A stretch of 64,000 nucleotides of DNA from Casuarius casuarius (lineage: Eukaryota > Chordata > Aves > Casuariiformes > Casuariidae). The stretch is from the NCBI GenBank assembly GCA_003342895.1, contig PTFA01000024.1:2989052-3053051 (forward strand), in the 5' to 3' direction. Each line of letters opens with the position of its first letter. Position 1 is the stretch's first letter. A program made the position numbers and the translations under genes. Of the stretch, positions 27,802-41,150 are shown one piece after another. The notes beneath the pieces are model-generated. The model made no database searches. It saw only the letters and a program-made list of their open reading frames with translations, and was not told the DNA's origin.

Positions 27802-28403
27802 CTCAGATTTGAGATAAGATATGGATGGCTACTGTTGCATTTTGAGGTCAGCTTCTGCTAAAAAAGACTTTGTGTTTCATTATAGAGCTGTAAACCTTTA
27901 AGGAGGCACATAAATTTTGTCTCGCCTTTGATTAATGCTCTCGTATAATTTCACGGTTCTGCTTTTTGTAATACTAAAAAGCTGTTTTCTTTGTTAGCAT
28001 TCAAGGGCTAGAAACTTGCCGTAATTATCTGTTTTGTCAACAAACTTTGAGACAGAACCTCTGATAGTATGTGACTCTCATGTCTATCTTCCCTTTCATA
28101 ATGTCCTTAACGATGGCACAAACAGATCCTTAAAAGTTAATCATCAAGTGTAATAATGACTCTCTGCACTGTATTTCATTTGGCATAAGAAAAAGCTCAT
28201 TTTAGGCTTGGCAGGAGTTAAAATCCCAATAATGCTCATGAGAATGTTATGCAAGTAAAGCTCCTATTAATCCTGTTGCTGACATGCTCGCACATAATTT
28301 GATGTGAAATCTGAAGTGTTTATACTGAAAGGTCTGCACCTGTGTTTTTGAACATACAGAAAGAGGTAATATAGGTACAAACTGCTATCCAGTTATTAGC
28401 TAA

Positions 28404-28418
28404 AGGTCCAAGTGACCT
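28404..28418. promoter_or_regulatory. Estrogen-response-type palindrome (one mismatch)
   Basis: aggtccaagtgacct is the AGGTCA-n3-TGACCT inverted repeat with a single C-for-A change at 28409. The right half continues as tgacctttg, which on the other strand is a caaaggtca nuclear-receptor half site. Binding is inference. Confidence 0.4.
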
Positions 28419-29399
28419 TTGCATTATTAACGTCAGCACAAGGCTTATTCTGAGGCAGGAGTAGATTTGGTTGATACGTTACAACCTAATAGAGTGGATG
28501 TAGTAGCACGTGATAAATCATGGTATTTTTGTGACTTCTCCCAAGGCCAAAGTTAGTTGTTCAAACTCCGACTGAGTCATTGCTAACCAAGTTGTTGCTA
28601 ACCAAATCCTGCAATGAAATACCTGTGTTTAACAAGTTTCTATTCTGCACAAACTTTTTTTGTAGCTGCTGGTATGTATCACTGCTTTGAGTATCCTATG
28701 GAAGTGTGCAGTGTCCCTAGCCAGTTAGTTTAAAGAGTAGTTAAGGTTAGTGAGCAGCAGCGTAATTATCTAACCATAGTTAGGAAAATCTGTGTCCATG
28801 CTATCTCTGAAAAGCACTAGCAGCTTTTTCCCTCTCAGCTTCTTCCAAGAGTAAGCTTGGTTACGTTTCGGCGTCAAAAAATGGCCAGCATTGCTTTAGA
28901 GGTTTTAGCGTGAAAAACACGGAACGTTTCCCAGAGCTAAAGTTACCTTAAACATAACAAAAAATACCAAACCTTTTAAAGTGCTTATCACCGAAGCTCT
29001 TTGCTTTAGGCGATTTTGTTATGAGGCAACGATGATTTCCCTAAAGCTATTTTACTGCATTCTGGTGCCTGCCAAAAAAAAATGTGGGTTGCAATCTGCT
29101 ATTGGGGACTAATCTCCTGTCAAGATCTCAGGTTTTTAAAATGACCTTTGCAGTGTGATCTGAATTCTGCCCCTAAACCTCCTATGTCCTGATTTGTGTG
29201 GGGCTGGCTGGGGCATGCAGTCATCCTACCGTACGTGCACTTGCCAGAGGAGGCCGAATATTGTGAACATGCAAGTAAAGGTAAAAGTAACACCCTCGTG
29301 GCAGGAGTTTAGCTGACAAGAAGGAACTGTAGTTTGTTACTCATCCTTGACAGAATAAAGTGAATTGTTTTTACAATGATACCGCAGTAGGAAAAGGGC

Positions 29400-30060
29400 A
29401 GTGTTTACAGTTGGAGATGCAGCCCTGCCCCTCGGGCAGTTTTCTAACTTTTTTTCCTTTTGAAGATCTCTTCCAGCAAGCAGTGCTGCAGAGAGCTGCT
29501 GGGACGCCTCGGAGAGGGCAGCTCCTGCGGTACGTGGGTCGTGGGCCTGATGCTGCGCAACCCGAAACCTTCAGCACTTTCTTCTGCAGGCCAGGAGCCC
29601 TGAACTCCTGCTTGTTTTTTCTTGCTTGAGTTCTGAGGTGAGATGGGAGGGCTTAGAGTAGGTGAAGCACTTCCCACTCCATTTTTTCCAAGGAAGGCTC
29701 AGACGTGCTGTCTCCTAAAGCTGCTCTTTGCGTGCATTTAATCTGATCTAAGCTAGCACTGCTGCTGAAAGAGGCATTGTGGGTGGATTTAAACTAACCT
29801 GCCGCCTTCCCAGAGCTGTTTTTCACCTACAGGAGCTCTGCAGCCTGCGTCCCCCCATGTTTGCGCTGTGGCACGAGCCTGGGCTGGGAGGTGAGGGAGG
29901 CCGGGGCCAGGAGACGGGCGAAGGTCCTGCGGCAATGGCTTGGCAGGACTGCTTCTCCAGTACCCGGCTTCTGGCTTCATTCGGCGGGACGTATGCTTGG
30001 AGCTCTGGCCAGAGCTCCTTGCGACTGTAAGGAGGAAGAGCAGTCATCCTCATTTCCTCC
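29400..30060. promoter_or_regulatory. GC-rich block
   Basis: About 650 bases of raised GC with moderate CpG and overlapping open frames on both strands that look compositional. No protein family is recognised. Function unknown. Confidence 0.3.
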
Positions 30061-30664
30061 AGTCCTGTCTTGGGAGCAGGGGATAGTTCTTAAGCCGCTC
30101 ACCTTGCCAGATTGCTGAATCTATGTGCGTCTTAAAACTAAGATGTTCACGTATTTTCTTACTGGTCTACAGGTGCTATCTGGGACCTATAAAGCTTGAA
30201 CGTGGTATTCACAAGTGGATGAGGATATGGATAGAGGTGCGGGTGACAGGCCATACCTACAGACAGTTTTGGGGAACGTGCCATTTGCTAGTGTTTTTGC
30301 AGGAAGATTTTTAAATTGTCCGGTCTATTACCAAGTACTGAAGTAGTGAAATACCTAAAAGTGGAATACTGTAGGAAAAAGAGCAAAAGAGCAATGGCTT
30401 TGGGATAGCCTGGGTCTGAGAACCAAACGTGTCTAGTCAGGGTGATGTCAATGCAGGAGAAATCGTGTTGCTGCTTGAGGCTGTTGATCCTGTATCTGAG
30501 GATAAGATTTGAAACCTTACATCCAAGGGCCAGATATCAAAGAATGGAAGGGAAGGTAAAAATAAGACATTTGTACATCTTTTCCATTAATATGGGAATG
30601 AACAGACTAGCGGAAAATTACCAGTTATTATCAGTTGTCTTTTGTTAATTGTTTTGTTAATGTT

Positions 30665-30725
30665 TTGGGGCAGATTCCCAGTGGAAACAAACTCAGAAAC
30701 TCCACTGGCTTTAATGTGGGCGAGT
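30665..30725. repeat. Possible ancient amniote repeat remnant
   Basis: The order ggggcagattcccag, then actccactggctttaatg, resembles the old amniote element with cagattctcag and ctccattgacttcaatgg. The match is short and diverged, so this is tentative. Confidence 0.35.
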
Positions 30726-32920
30726 TCCCTGGGCAGCTGCAGTCCCGTGGCTGGTCAATGGCAAACAAGGACCTGAAGCCCCTCTCTTGTGGGTAGCTCT
30801 TGCAAACCCTCTGCTTCTTCTACACAAAGGGGAGCATTGAAGCTTGTTACAGAAAAGGGAGCTTACCAAGCAGAAGGTGTGCTGCATGGGAACACTGGCT
30901 TCCACGTGTATTTGTGAAAGAGAGAATCAACAGCCTTTGAGAGAGACTCTTTCGGTAGTTGCAATATAAATAAAATTTAATTTAACAAAACAGAGCTGGC
31001 ATTTCAAAGAAGGGCTTTCCCGTACCTCCTTCAACATATGTGCATGCCTGATGTAGAAAAAAATTGTACAGCATTTCTTGTTTAGCCAGCATGACTCATA
31101 TCAAATGCAGAGTTAGCTGTGTGTAGTGGGCAGGAGCAGCTGAATGGAACGGCGTTTGAAACAGCATTGGGAGCTGCTTAATGCTCTCTTCACATCTAAA
31201 ACTGAAAATTCAAATTATTATTGCAAATTCGTTTATGTCACAGTTCTTTTGTATCAAATGAAATTATGAATGCAATCCAGTAGAGTTCAGAAATGTGTGA
31301 ATTTTCAAAAATCCTGTGGCCCTTCCTGGTTGTTTTAAACAAGCATATTTTTAACACAATATGGTGTCTCAGCCTGACCACTCTAATGACATTCTTGTTA
31401 GAGATACAACTTTGTGCAGTTGGACATGAGACAGAGGAAAATAGTTTTAAAAGTTGTGTGTGTTATAGTGAAAAGTAATACATGATCAATGAGATGGGAA
31501 TATCCAGAAGCACAATAAATTGTACCTGTCTTCTTAAGTCAGAGATGTCCTTACATAACTCATAAAGCTTGAGGAAATCCTCTTTTATAGCTTTTTGGTT
31601 TTGTGCACATGAAAGCCTTTGTTTTGTTTTCACAAAAATGGGGTAAATTCCACCTGTGAGTTTTAATCATTTCTTTCATAGTAAATACTGCTGCAAGGTT
31701 CAACTTCTGAATTTCATATAGCCCCACACAGAAAGGTTTTGTTTTTGTTATTTCTCCTCTGTTTTGAATAACTTGGTTGAAGTTCCCTGCTTCAGTAACC
31801 CAGTGCAGCTCCCTCGGGGAAGCCGTGCTGTCTTATACAACCAGGGCAAGTGACTTCTCGAAGTTGCCCATTTTTTTGGTGCAGAATCCTACTTGGGACA
31901 GACGGGTACATCCTGGGATGTACCAAAGCTTTTCTTTAGTAAGCTGTAAAAAGCTTTGCTGTACTGATTGGAGAAATCCCATGTTTATCTCGTGTACCGA
32001 GATAAAAATTACTCCTCCTTTTCTTCCTTCTCCACCTACTGCTAATTCACTTTCAAGAAAAACAAGGCAGTGATTCAGTTTTCGGACATGTTTTAAGAAC
32101 TCTCTCTGCCTTTTTGCCTCCTCGACGTAGCTTCTCCCGGGCAACGCACGCTGTTTGCCGTGGGTATGGGTATGTATAAGGTTATCGGGAGGGTGTTTTG
32201 AACAGGCAGACTGGCTTAGGCTGTTTTGGTACTGAAAAACTCTTGCTCTTTGGAGAAGGTGGCTTGTGTATTTGCCTCCTGTGAGAGCCAAAAAACTTTA
32301 AGGTCAGTCGCTGGCATAACTTGCTATACTGTTTTGCAAGCCTCGAACCTATTACTGAAGGATAGGGATTTTTTACCTCATTGTGATGATAAAATACTCT
32401 GTTGCTTTTGCATTATAGAATCACTTACATGTCTTCTCATTCTCTTCAGTTCTGGAAGATATCCATACGTTTGTCAAGGCAAGATAGGGGGGAAAAAGGT
32501 CAAGACAGAGTTGAAAAATATTAAATATGGAACCATTGTGGAGAAACGTCTGGGTGTTTTGCAATCTTAATGTTCAGATGAGTGTCTTGAAGTGAATATA
32601 ATTAAACTGTCGCGTATGAACAGTGGTAAGTGCATGCTGTGCAAGGAGCCAAAGGAAGTCAAAAAAGGAATGCTAGAGCAGTAAATATTTGAAAATGGAC
32701 AAAAGGAGATGTGATCAAAGCTATTAAAAAAATTAGATCGTACATTACAGCATGCTGGTTTTAGCTTTTCTGGGTTCCTGGATCATAGTGCATATGGAAA
32801 TAAATGACACTCATTCACTTCTGTTTTTAAAATTATGAAGCATTTCCACATAATTGGCAGCTGATAGTCTTTTGGATAAGACCTGTCTGTGAAGCAGAGC
32901 TTGTAGTGCAGCCTTCCTTT

Positions 32921-32940
32921 CCCTCCCACCCCCCCGCCCC
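32921..32940 (-). other. G-quadruplex motif, minus strand
   Basis: The + strand reads ccctcccacccccccgcccc, so the minus strand has four G runs (4, 7, 3, 3) separated by single-base loops C, T and A. Single-base loops give the most stable class of G-quadruplex. Confidence 0.88.
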
Positions 32941-35081
32941 ACGCTCTGAGTTTCTTGTAATGCAGCTTGTTCACTGTGTAGAAGCATTAACCAAAACTCT
33001 AGGCAGTGTTTAAACTTTTCTGATCTTCTTTCATTGAATACTTAAAGTAAGAATTGGAGGCTCTTCTGTTTCTCCTTGTTCAGAATTTAGCACCAACAAA
33101 ACATTGTCTGGATTGCTTTTTCTTTTCTTTTTCTTTTTTTTCCCCTTCTGAGAAAGGAAGAAGGAGACCTTGTAGTTTAGTAAGAGATGGTGCATACATG
33201 GTGAGAGAGGAGGTGATTGTCTCCTCTGTATTGACCCTATTGAGGTAAAAATGTGTTGAATATGGGGATACTCCCAATGATCTTTGCTCTTTTAAGAGTA
33301 CCTTGTTTATTGACCGCATAAAATATTCTGATAGTGCATCTGAAAGAGCTTCTGCTTCCCTAATGTATCTGTACCCTATTATAAGTGCACATAAATTTTA
33401 CATGTTTATAAAGCAGTGGTTTAAAAAGTTGACTCTGAAGCCGTATTTGCTACTTTCTTTGTGCAGTTGTTTCCTCCTTTCTTCTCTCTAGCGCTCTGTG
33501 GCTCTTCATCTTACATTTTGTAGTTCTGGTGCCCTTTATTTTTATTGGAATTTGATTTAGAAATTTAAATTTAGAAATTTAGTACATTTTTAATTAAAGT
33601 GTTATTAAAATAGTTACTCTTGCGTTGATATTTATATAATATAATTGCAGGAAAGTAGGAAATAAAGTCTAATCCTTTCTTCAAGAAGCTTAGGGATACA
33701 TGCACAGTATGACACATGCTCCAGCCTGGTGTTGTGGAAGTTGGGTTGCTTAAATACAGTTTCTCTTAATACCCTTAAAAGTGGGGGAGCCTCATTTTCA
33801 GATGGCAGTAATAGCTGACCCAACCTACCTATTCGTAGTTTGTCACTTAAATGCTGGAGGGATTGATATCACAGCTGGACTCCTTCTCTGCACGGTAGCC
33901 TCTTTGAGGACACTCGTAAGGTTTGGGAAGTGTCAGGGTGACCAGGGATTTGAAAGCTGAAGATCCCAGTCTTATTTGGGCTAAATTAAAATGATTGCTT
34001 GAGATGCAAGATATTTTACTTTGTTAGTGCAAAACTTGGACTACCATAGGGCTCTTCTGCAATTTAAAACTAATTCATGTAAAGTCAGAAAAGCACAAGG
34101 CAAATGAATCTCTCCCTTAATGTGGTCTTTTGAAAAAATGGTGGGGGGTTGTTAGGCCAGGAAATGGTGGTTTGAAATAAAATGTGTTTGTGAAAAGGAA
34201 AGTTTCACAAGTGGGAATGGGAGGGGAAAACATTTTTGGCTTTGCTCTGTAAATCTTGTAGTGTGTTTGTTACTCAACAGTCTTTTCTTGCCCCTGCAAT
34301 CCCTTCTTGCACTAGTGATTAGTAGGTATCGTCAAGCTGACCAGTCCCATGAACGGGCCAGAACTACAGAAATTGCTACAGTAACCAACAATTGTTTTGA
34401 AATGCCAAATGGCCAATTACTAAAATAAAGTGCTGATAATAAATATTACAGGTTTTAAATTTTGTAGCCACAAGCTACCTTTTCGTAAATTGTTTTCTGT
34501 TAGAACTCAAAAACCATACAGACTATTCCCAAGAACATCTTTAGCATGTAGTCTGTGGAGAACACTGTGTGGGTTTAGTTATTCATAGTTATTTATTCTT
34601 AACCCATGGCTTCTGTATGCATGTTTAAAATAGTCTTTCTGAGAAAACTAGCCCGCACATAGGTTGTGGCTGACTGGAAGTAAAAGTAGCAAATGCATCT
34701 CTGATCCGGAAATTGTGTTTTGGTAAGATGGGTGAATGATGTTGTACTAGTGCTAACATTTCCAGACTTAAAATCTGCCTCTATTACCCCAGGATCTATT
34801 GAATTTTCTGAGTGTATTTTAAATTTGCTTATGAGCTAACTTCCTTCTATATTTCCGTTCTCCCTTTTTTTTCCTATTTAGACTCTCTAGGACTTATTTG
34901 CAGCAAGTATATGCTTGAATAAGGAGTTAAAGAAATGCTTCAGATGATAATTGATACAAAGAATGAAGTAGTGCAGTCGTTGTTGCTTTAATGCAGGTAC
35001 TCCTTGGCAGTCAGAAGTACTTGTAGTAGGTTAATCTGTTGTGGAGTTGGACAGGTTAGAAGAAAATTCTAAAATAAATAA

Positions 35082-35107
35082 ATATATATATGTATACATA
35101 TATATAT
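35082..35107. repeat. AT-rich perfect palindrome, 26 bp
   Basis: Alternating AT around a central GTATAC gives a perfect 26-bp palindrome. It follows a short AAAT repeat. It is simple sequence and probably unstable in length. Confidence 0.9.
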
Positions 35108-36974
35108 GAAAGACTGCTGCTCTTTTATGTAAAGTTTCCTTAAGGTGACTATCATGTTATTCTCCATAATATATTCCACGCTGTCTTTCATTTATAATCC
35201 AGTAGGTGTTTTCTTTAATCTTTGAGGACTTAGTCACAGTTATCAAAATAATGAGCTTTTTATGGTGTAACTTTTTTGTTGTTCATTGGCCTTCCCCCCA
35301 CCAACGTTCAAGTAGTTATTCCCAGAAGAAACAGTTTTTCTTCCCCAGGTTTACACCGAAACAGGATTTTTACTCTCTTAAGACCTGACAGCGTTTCAGG
35401 TTTTTAGGGAGTTCTCGCAATGCCTGTTTTAAAGGCTCGCCTGAGAGATTTAGGTCAAACAGGAGGACCTGGAGGGTGCCCGAGAACTCTCAGTATTTAC
35501 ATGAACATTAATTTCACATTCAAGCCCTGCTTCCCTACCGTGTACAGTGGCGACATAGCTTCTGGCAAGCTGTGACTCGTTATTTCTTTGTCTGGGAGGA
35601 CTACCGCTGTTGCCCGGACAGGCAGCCAACAGGTGTGAACGAAGGAGAAGCATCTACCTGTGCTGCGCACTGACCTTCGCCTGTGCTCAGCCGTCCTCCG
35701 ACCAGGCTCTCAATCTGTGGGCTTCCACGTCAAAAAATAACGATACTTAGTTGGGAGGCAGTTTCGCCCTTCGCAAGAGGAAGTCCCAAAGAGAAATGAA
35801 ACGCTCTTAGGAGACAAGTTTTTGAGCTCGGCTGCAGCCACTGCATCTTGTATGGCTTCATTCTGTCTTAATGAAACTCTTGCCAGGCTTTTCTGCTGCC
35901 GTTTCATTTCTTGGTGTTAGTAGGTTTCCACGTACTCACACTTGCACTTCTGTGATCTGAATGGCTCTATCTAGCCCTTGTATCCTGGGCTAAGGAAAAC
36001 ACTGCGATAGGCCATATTTAGGAGCTGCTGAAATCTTCTGGTCGGTTAATTTTCTGCAAAGCTTGCTGTCAGCTTGCTTGAGCAGTTTGACACCTGCTGT
36101 GTAACTGTTTATTTAATGTGAGTGCTTTATTGTAATGAAAGTGCTTGTACAATCCACAGACTATTAGAAGACATCTCCCAGTAGAGGCAAAAGAGATTTT
36201 CTTCCTTTTTTCTTCCTTTTAATGTACCTGCAGTTAAGCTGGATGTTTAAAAGAATGTTTATTTTGTAGCAGTGAGCAGTAAAGAAGCAATCTAGGATCT
36301 GAAAATTCCAGTTAATAATATCACAGTAGCAAGCACGGGCCTATTGTGTCAAGAAGCAATATTTACGGATTTTAACTTTTCACTTAAATATTAAGTAGCT
36401 ACAGCCATAGAGATGCTATGGTGTGAGGTAGTTTATGGAGAGCTTCCTATTTGCAGAATGAGTCACTGTTTGCCTGTTCTGTTTTCTCAAGCAAAATGAA
36501 AGGCAGACAATTGTTTCTTCAGCAAAAATAAACTGCTTATGACCTTCCAGTGCTTGTGAAAAATATCCCGTGTGTAATAATATAGACGGACAGCAGATTT
36601 CCATGGGGTATCAAGTCCAGAAAGTGGTGTGGGAAAGTCGTAGAGATTCTTCTCTCTTCAACCCCCAAAATGTTGGATTGTGGAGAGAAGTTTTTCTGTA
36701 GCAAAAGTAGGGTTTGATGGGCTTATTTGATACCTACTAGCTTGCTGACAGTCACAAAATGGGCTGTATTGAAGAGCAGGGCAGAGAGAACAGCCTGAAA
36801 AGACTCTGTACGGCCTCTCTCTTGCCTTGGAGACCCGAAATACTGAGCTCAGTTTCTCATAATTGTGTCTCTGGTCTGTTTGTTTTGGGGCCTTCTATCA
36901 TGTCAGCCTTTCACTCTAACCCCTTGGATCAGGAATTAAGCCTTCGGATGTAGAATGGAAATTGTCAGATGCGT

Positions 36975-37145
36975 TCTCTTCCCATTTAAATCTATGAGAA
37001 CTCTCTTACTGTTGACTTCAGTGAAATTTGAGATTTAGACTGAGATTTGAGTGTAGATTTGATCTACAGTGACTTGCATTAAAAGTACTACCCTACAGGT
37101 AGTCCACACCCTTCTAAAATCAATGGGGTGAGCATTAGAAGCTAT
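36975..37145. repeat. Ancient amniote repeat remnant (TTGACTTCAnTG type)
   Basis: The words cccatttaaatctatgagaa, actgttgacttcagtgaaat and aaaatcaatggggtgag follow the ccattgacttcaatgggag pattern of old amniote repeats that read similarly on both strands. Divergence is high and the borders are uncertain. The palindrome tgtagat-ttg-atctaca at 37052-37068 lies inside. Confidence 0.4.
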
Positions 37146-40100
37146 TTCATGCTACATACAAACTGATATAACTTGTATTATAAATTTGCATTATTAAAAG
37201 TATATTGCCTAAAATGATGTTACAATAAATGCTTCATCTGCCCTGTCACGATTGCTTCAGAGTGGCCCACCATTGCCTTTGATTATACCAAAGATAAATA
37301 TGTAAATAGGCTAGGTTTTATCATAAGTATCCAGACATTCTTGCTCCAGCTTATGCGTAGTACAACCAGTTAGTCGCTTAGAGAATTTTGGCATTACTTT
37401 GTATAGATTTGATAAGCTAGTTGTTCGTGGGATTGGCCAGTGTCTAAACTGTCTGAACGTTTGCCTGTTCAGTACCCAGAGTAAAGAGAGTCCCAAATTC
37501 TTACCAAGACGTACTAGTAACACAAACACTAAATTCTGTAGTGAGCAGTTACAGGCCAGCTTGGCAGAGAGGGAACAAATCAGATTTGAAAAGGGCTGGT
37601 GTGTATGCCTTTTACCAGGACTACTTAATAGTTTTTCATATGAAGTGCAACATCAGAATCTTGACTCGTTTGATACAAATGTATCGGCTCTGGTTTCTAT
37701 CAGAAGCAGTCACTCGACTGAGTGAGCCCAACTCTGTGGGAGGATTTCTTAAAATTTCCATATCAAAACTGTGCTTCAGGTTTGTGTGGTAATGTACGTC
37801 AAGCTCCATTTATTATCTCTTTGCAGAAAAGGAGGATTTCTGACGGTTCCCCAATTCCAGAAGTGTGTGGGAGGTTCCAGGAGGTGACAGGTACTGTAAA
37901 ATGTGACTTATTCCTTCCTTGCTATTGCATTCTCAGTAGCTGTGTTAGATGTGTGCTTGTTGATGAAACAAGTAAATGGATTGTGTGATTGAGCAAGAAC
38001 ACTAAGCCCTTAATTCATGTGGAAAAATGTAAATAAGATAAGGATTTAATGGTAAGCTTGACTTTTATTTTATTTTGTTTCAGAATATTTCTCACAACAT
38101 GTATCAGAAAGGGATTTATTTTACTTATTAATGTACTACATGTTTACTTGTTATTTAGTTACCACTGAAAGGTCCCATTCAGGATTACCCATCTACCGTA
38201 TTATATAGGTTATATGTATGAGGCACTGGATTTGCTTTCAGAGACATCTGGGCGTATGAAGGTGTTCCTAGGTACCAAGCATAGCTTTTGTAAAGCACAC
38301 GTGCTTATTGATTTAAACAGAAGTACTTTTGAGAATAGGCATCTTTAAATGCCGGTAGGCATCTTTAAATAATTTTGAATGGCAGCCTTGGTCTTATGAG
38401 CCCCACTGAGGAAAAAGCTGGCTGTTACTTTCTACTGTGAAAGTATGTTTAGGTGGTAGGGGAAAGGGGACTTGGAATTTCAGAGACTTTATTTCTCAGT
38501 CATTTAAACAGTTCTTACTGTAGCACCGCCACTGTCATAATTTGAGTTCAATACATGGTAAAGCCCAGGGGTAAGGCAGAGAAGTGTCTTAAGATCCTTT
38601 CCTCTCTTGGGTAGCTCTTGAATTCTGACTCTGAGACAGCTCAACATCCAGGTTAGCAGAAGGGGCTGCGAACGTTGCAGCTGTGAATGCATCCCCCTGC
38701 TCATCTATGTAGTTTTACATTAACATTTTCTGTCTAGTTCCCTTCTGCACAGCTAGGCTGAGGACTGACCTGCAGCTGCAGTGCGTGCAACTTCTGCTAG
38801 CTCAGATGCTGAGCTGTCCAAGGCCAGAATTTGTTTTCTTTTTCTTCAAAAGACAAATCAAACAGAGGCAAACCAATTTGCTCTTTCCTGTTGCTCTTTG
38901 GAGTTGAAGACTAACAGAATACTCCTAACAATCGACTCATAATCATTTGAAAAATGGGGATTTTAATCTCCTATTTGCTGTATTGTAATCTTTGCTTTTT
39001 TCTGGCATGGCAGTAAGAAAAAGAAAAGGAATGTGGGCTTTTTGAAAAAGGAAAGGTGAGTATCTCTTCTAGTGTTCCATTCAATTTAGGAGGTACTCCC
39101 TGCTCTCAATCAGGCCTTCGTTTCATGAGTACTACTTAGTGGTGCATTTAACATGCAGGATCGAGAAAATGTTCAATTTCTGTCTTCACAGAAGGTTTCA
39201 ACCTAAAGATTTTAGGCAGAACTTAGAAATGAGAATTTAAGTTTACTCAGAATTTTTCTCCTCTTCTAGCACTAACACGCATCCTCCAGCAAACTCTGTG
39301 GTGTAGGTAAAGACCACATCAGATTATCTTTAAAAAGCTTCATCTAAGTTGTAAGCACTTGGCAACTTTAAAATACAGCCTGAAATATAAACAGTCCCAT
39401 GCTTTACATTGATATTAAACAATCACTAAGGGCTATTGCTCTGCTAGTTTGAGGTTTTAATTTACCTCGGCAAAAAATGAGTTCACTTGTACTGTATAGT
39501 TTAAAAAAAAATTTGTTTAAAAATCATGTTTTTCATGAGACAGTCTAAAAATGGCAATGTGCTCGAGGTTGTGAAAGGATGAGGACTAAAACAAAGGATA
39601 TTTCCTGCCTGTCCCTATGAGTCTGAAATAAATGAATTATGTAAATAAAGCTGTATTGTCTAAGGTAAATTTTATGTTTCTTACTGTGTCATTTTGATTG
39701 CTTAAAATATAAGCATTGCTCACTTTTCCTTCAAATTCTATTTTTGGAAACAAAAACTTTGAGCAAACTGGAAAAATTGGGTTTGACAAAAATCACGCAG
39801 TGGGAGTTCTGTGTCCGTGTGTTTTTGTTTTTGAAATGAATAACAAATTTTTGTTATCAAATGGGCATCAGTAAACCTTGAAGCAGGTCTCTATGCTGTC
39901 AAAGTTTTGGAAAGCCTTTGAAGAAAGTTATTTTGGGAAAGCTTACAAGTTATGCCCTCTGACAGATGAATAATTCAACCCCCTCACCCTTTTCTGCGAG
40001 GGGAAGCAATTCACTTGAAAAATTTGCCTATCTCTACATTTTGGCCTTCATATCCCTAATCGCAGTAACGTAAAACTTTTACAAACACATAATTAAAATA

Positions 40101-41112
40101 CTTTATTTAAAAGTACCATGGTAAGTTGTCTGGAAAACCTTCAGCAGTTTTACGCTCCTCGCTGAAGGGGAGAATGCCTTCCAGGCAGTTAACGCTTACT
40201 TTGAGGTCCAGACTTCATTTGGTTTGCATCAAAAGTTGAGTGGTGTGAAAGTAATTTCATGGAAAACACAGGGAAGTATAAACATGTGAAGATGCTCCTT
40301 CTAGTCCAGAGGAAGGCGATCACTTGTGTTGTAAGTCTCATCAGAGCTTGCATCACTCGTAATAATATAGTTGTGTACTTTTTTTGACATACTTATTCTG
40401 CCTTTTTATTTTCCTTTATTTGGAAGTGCAGTGGATTCTTAGAGTTAAAAGATAAACGTCTCTGTGGTAGTGAGAGGCCCAGTTATATAAGCCAATTGTA
40501 TATTTTCTCGATCAAAAATGGCTGGGGGCAGCCCAGCCCTGGGGGGGGGCAGATGATTTGGAGTACTGATGTGTTTCTGCCAGCCAGGGCCACACCAGTG
40601 ACTTCCCTCAGTGTTTCTATAACTCATTTCAACGTCCCGCTGCCTTCGGCAGCAGCTCAGTGCTTTCTGTTGCCTGGCATTTAAATCACTGTGGCTAAAG
40701 CAGGTCTGTAAGTGTTTAAAACACTGTAGACCTTTTTGCGTGAACTCTCCTTGTTGTCCCTATATGGCAGGTGGAATACTACGTGGTGCAAATGTGTCTT
40801 CTGTGGAGTATCAGGAGTTTCTGAGTACGAATGGTGGTTCTTGCTACTCTACTGTAGCATACTCTGCTGTAGAAACCACCAGGTTATGGAAGAGCTCCAA
40901 CATAGCGCTGGCCTCAAACAATGTCTTTCGAAGTAATATGAAAACAGCTTGCGCTGAGCAGATGTCTTATGAGGGTTTGTGAAATGTGAGTGGTGCAGGG
41001 GGATGGATGTCACACGTTAGCTGAACTTCGTATAATCAGTGATGCTTTTGCAGCTGCCAAGGAAAGAGAAAAGAGAAGACTGAGGTGTGGATGTGTGAGG
41101 AATGGAGATTTA

Positions 41113-41150
41113 GGGCCTCGGGGTGGCAGGCTGGGGGCTGGGCTTGGGGG
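41113..41150 (+). other. Possible G-quadruplex region, + strand
   Basis: Five G runs at 41113, 41120, 41133, 41140 and 41146 are separated by loops of 4, 9, 2 and 3 bases. One loop exceeds the usual limit of 7, so formation is less certain. The region to 41290 is purine- and G-rich overall. Confidence 0.55.

Larger units (their letters stand above)
24361..36970. other. Non-coding DNA upstream of the SEMA4D coding region, part 3
   Basis: No gene is supported. It holds a GC-richer block at 29400-30060, two G-quadruplex motifs (27781 +, 32921 -), an A/T inverted homopolymer at 26904, an AT palindrome at 35082, an ancient repeat remnant near 30665, and an AT-rich segment at 27900-28600 with several transcription-factor-like motifs. 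Around 35400-35900 there is mild GC and CpG enrichment with no reading frame of note. Confidence 0.55.

Noticed and set aside
31833..32291. A 152-codon minus-strand open frame
   Set aside because: No domain is recognisable and there is no supporting context. Length alone is not convincing in 64 kb of vertebrate DNA.
40295..40350. A gtccagaggaaggcgatcac word resembling the CR1 reverse transcriptase region
   Set aside because: The similarity covers only about 15-20 bases and does not extend to either side.
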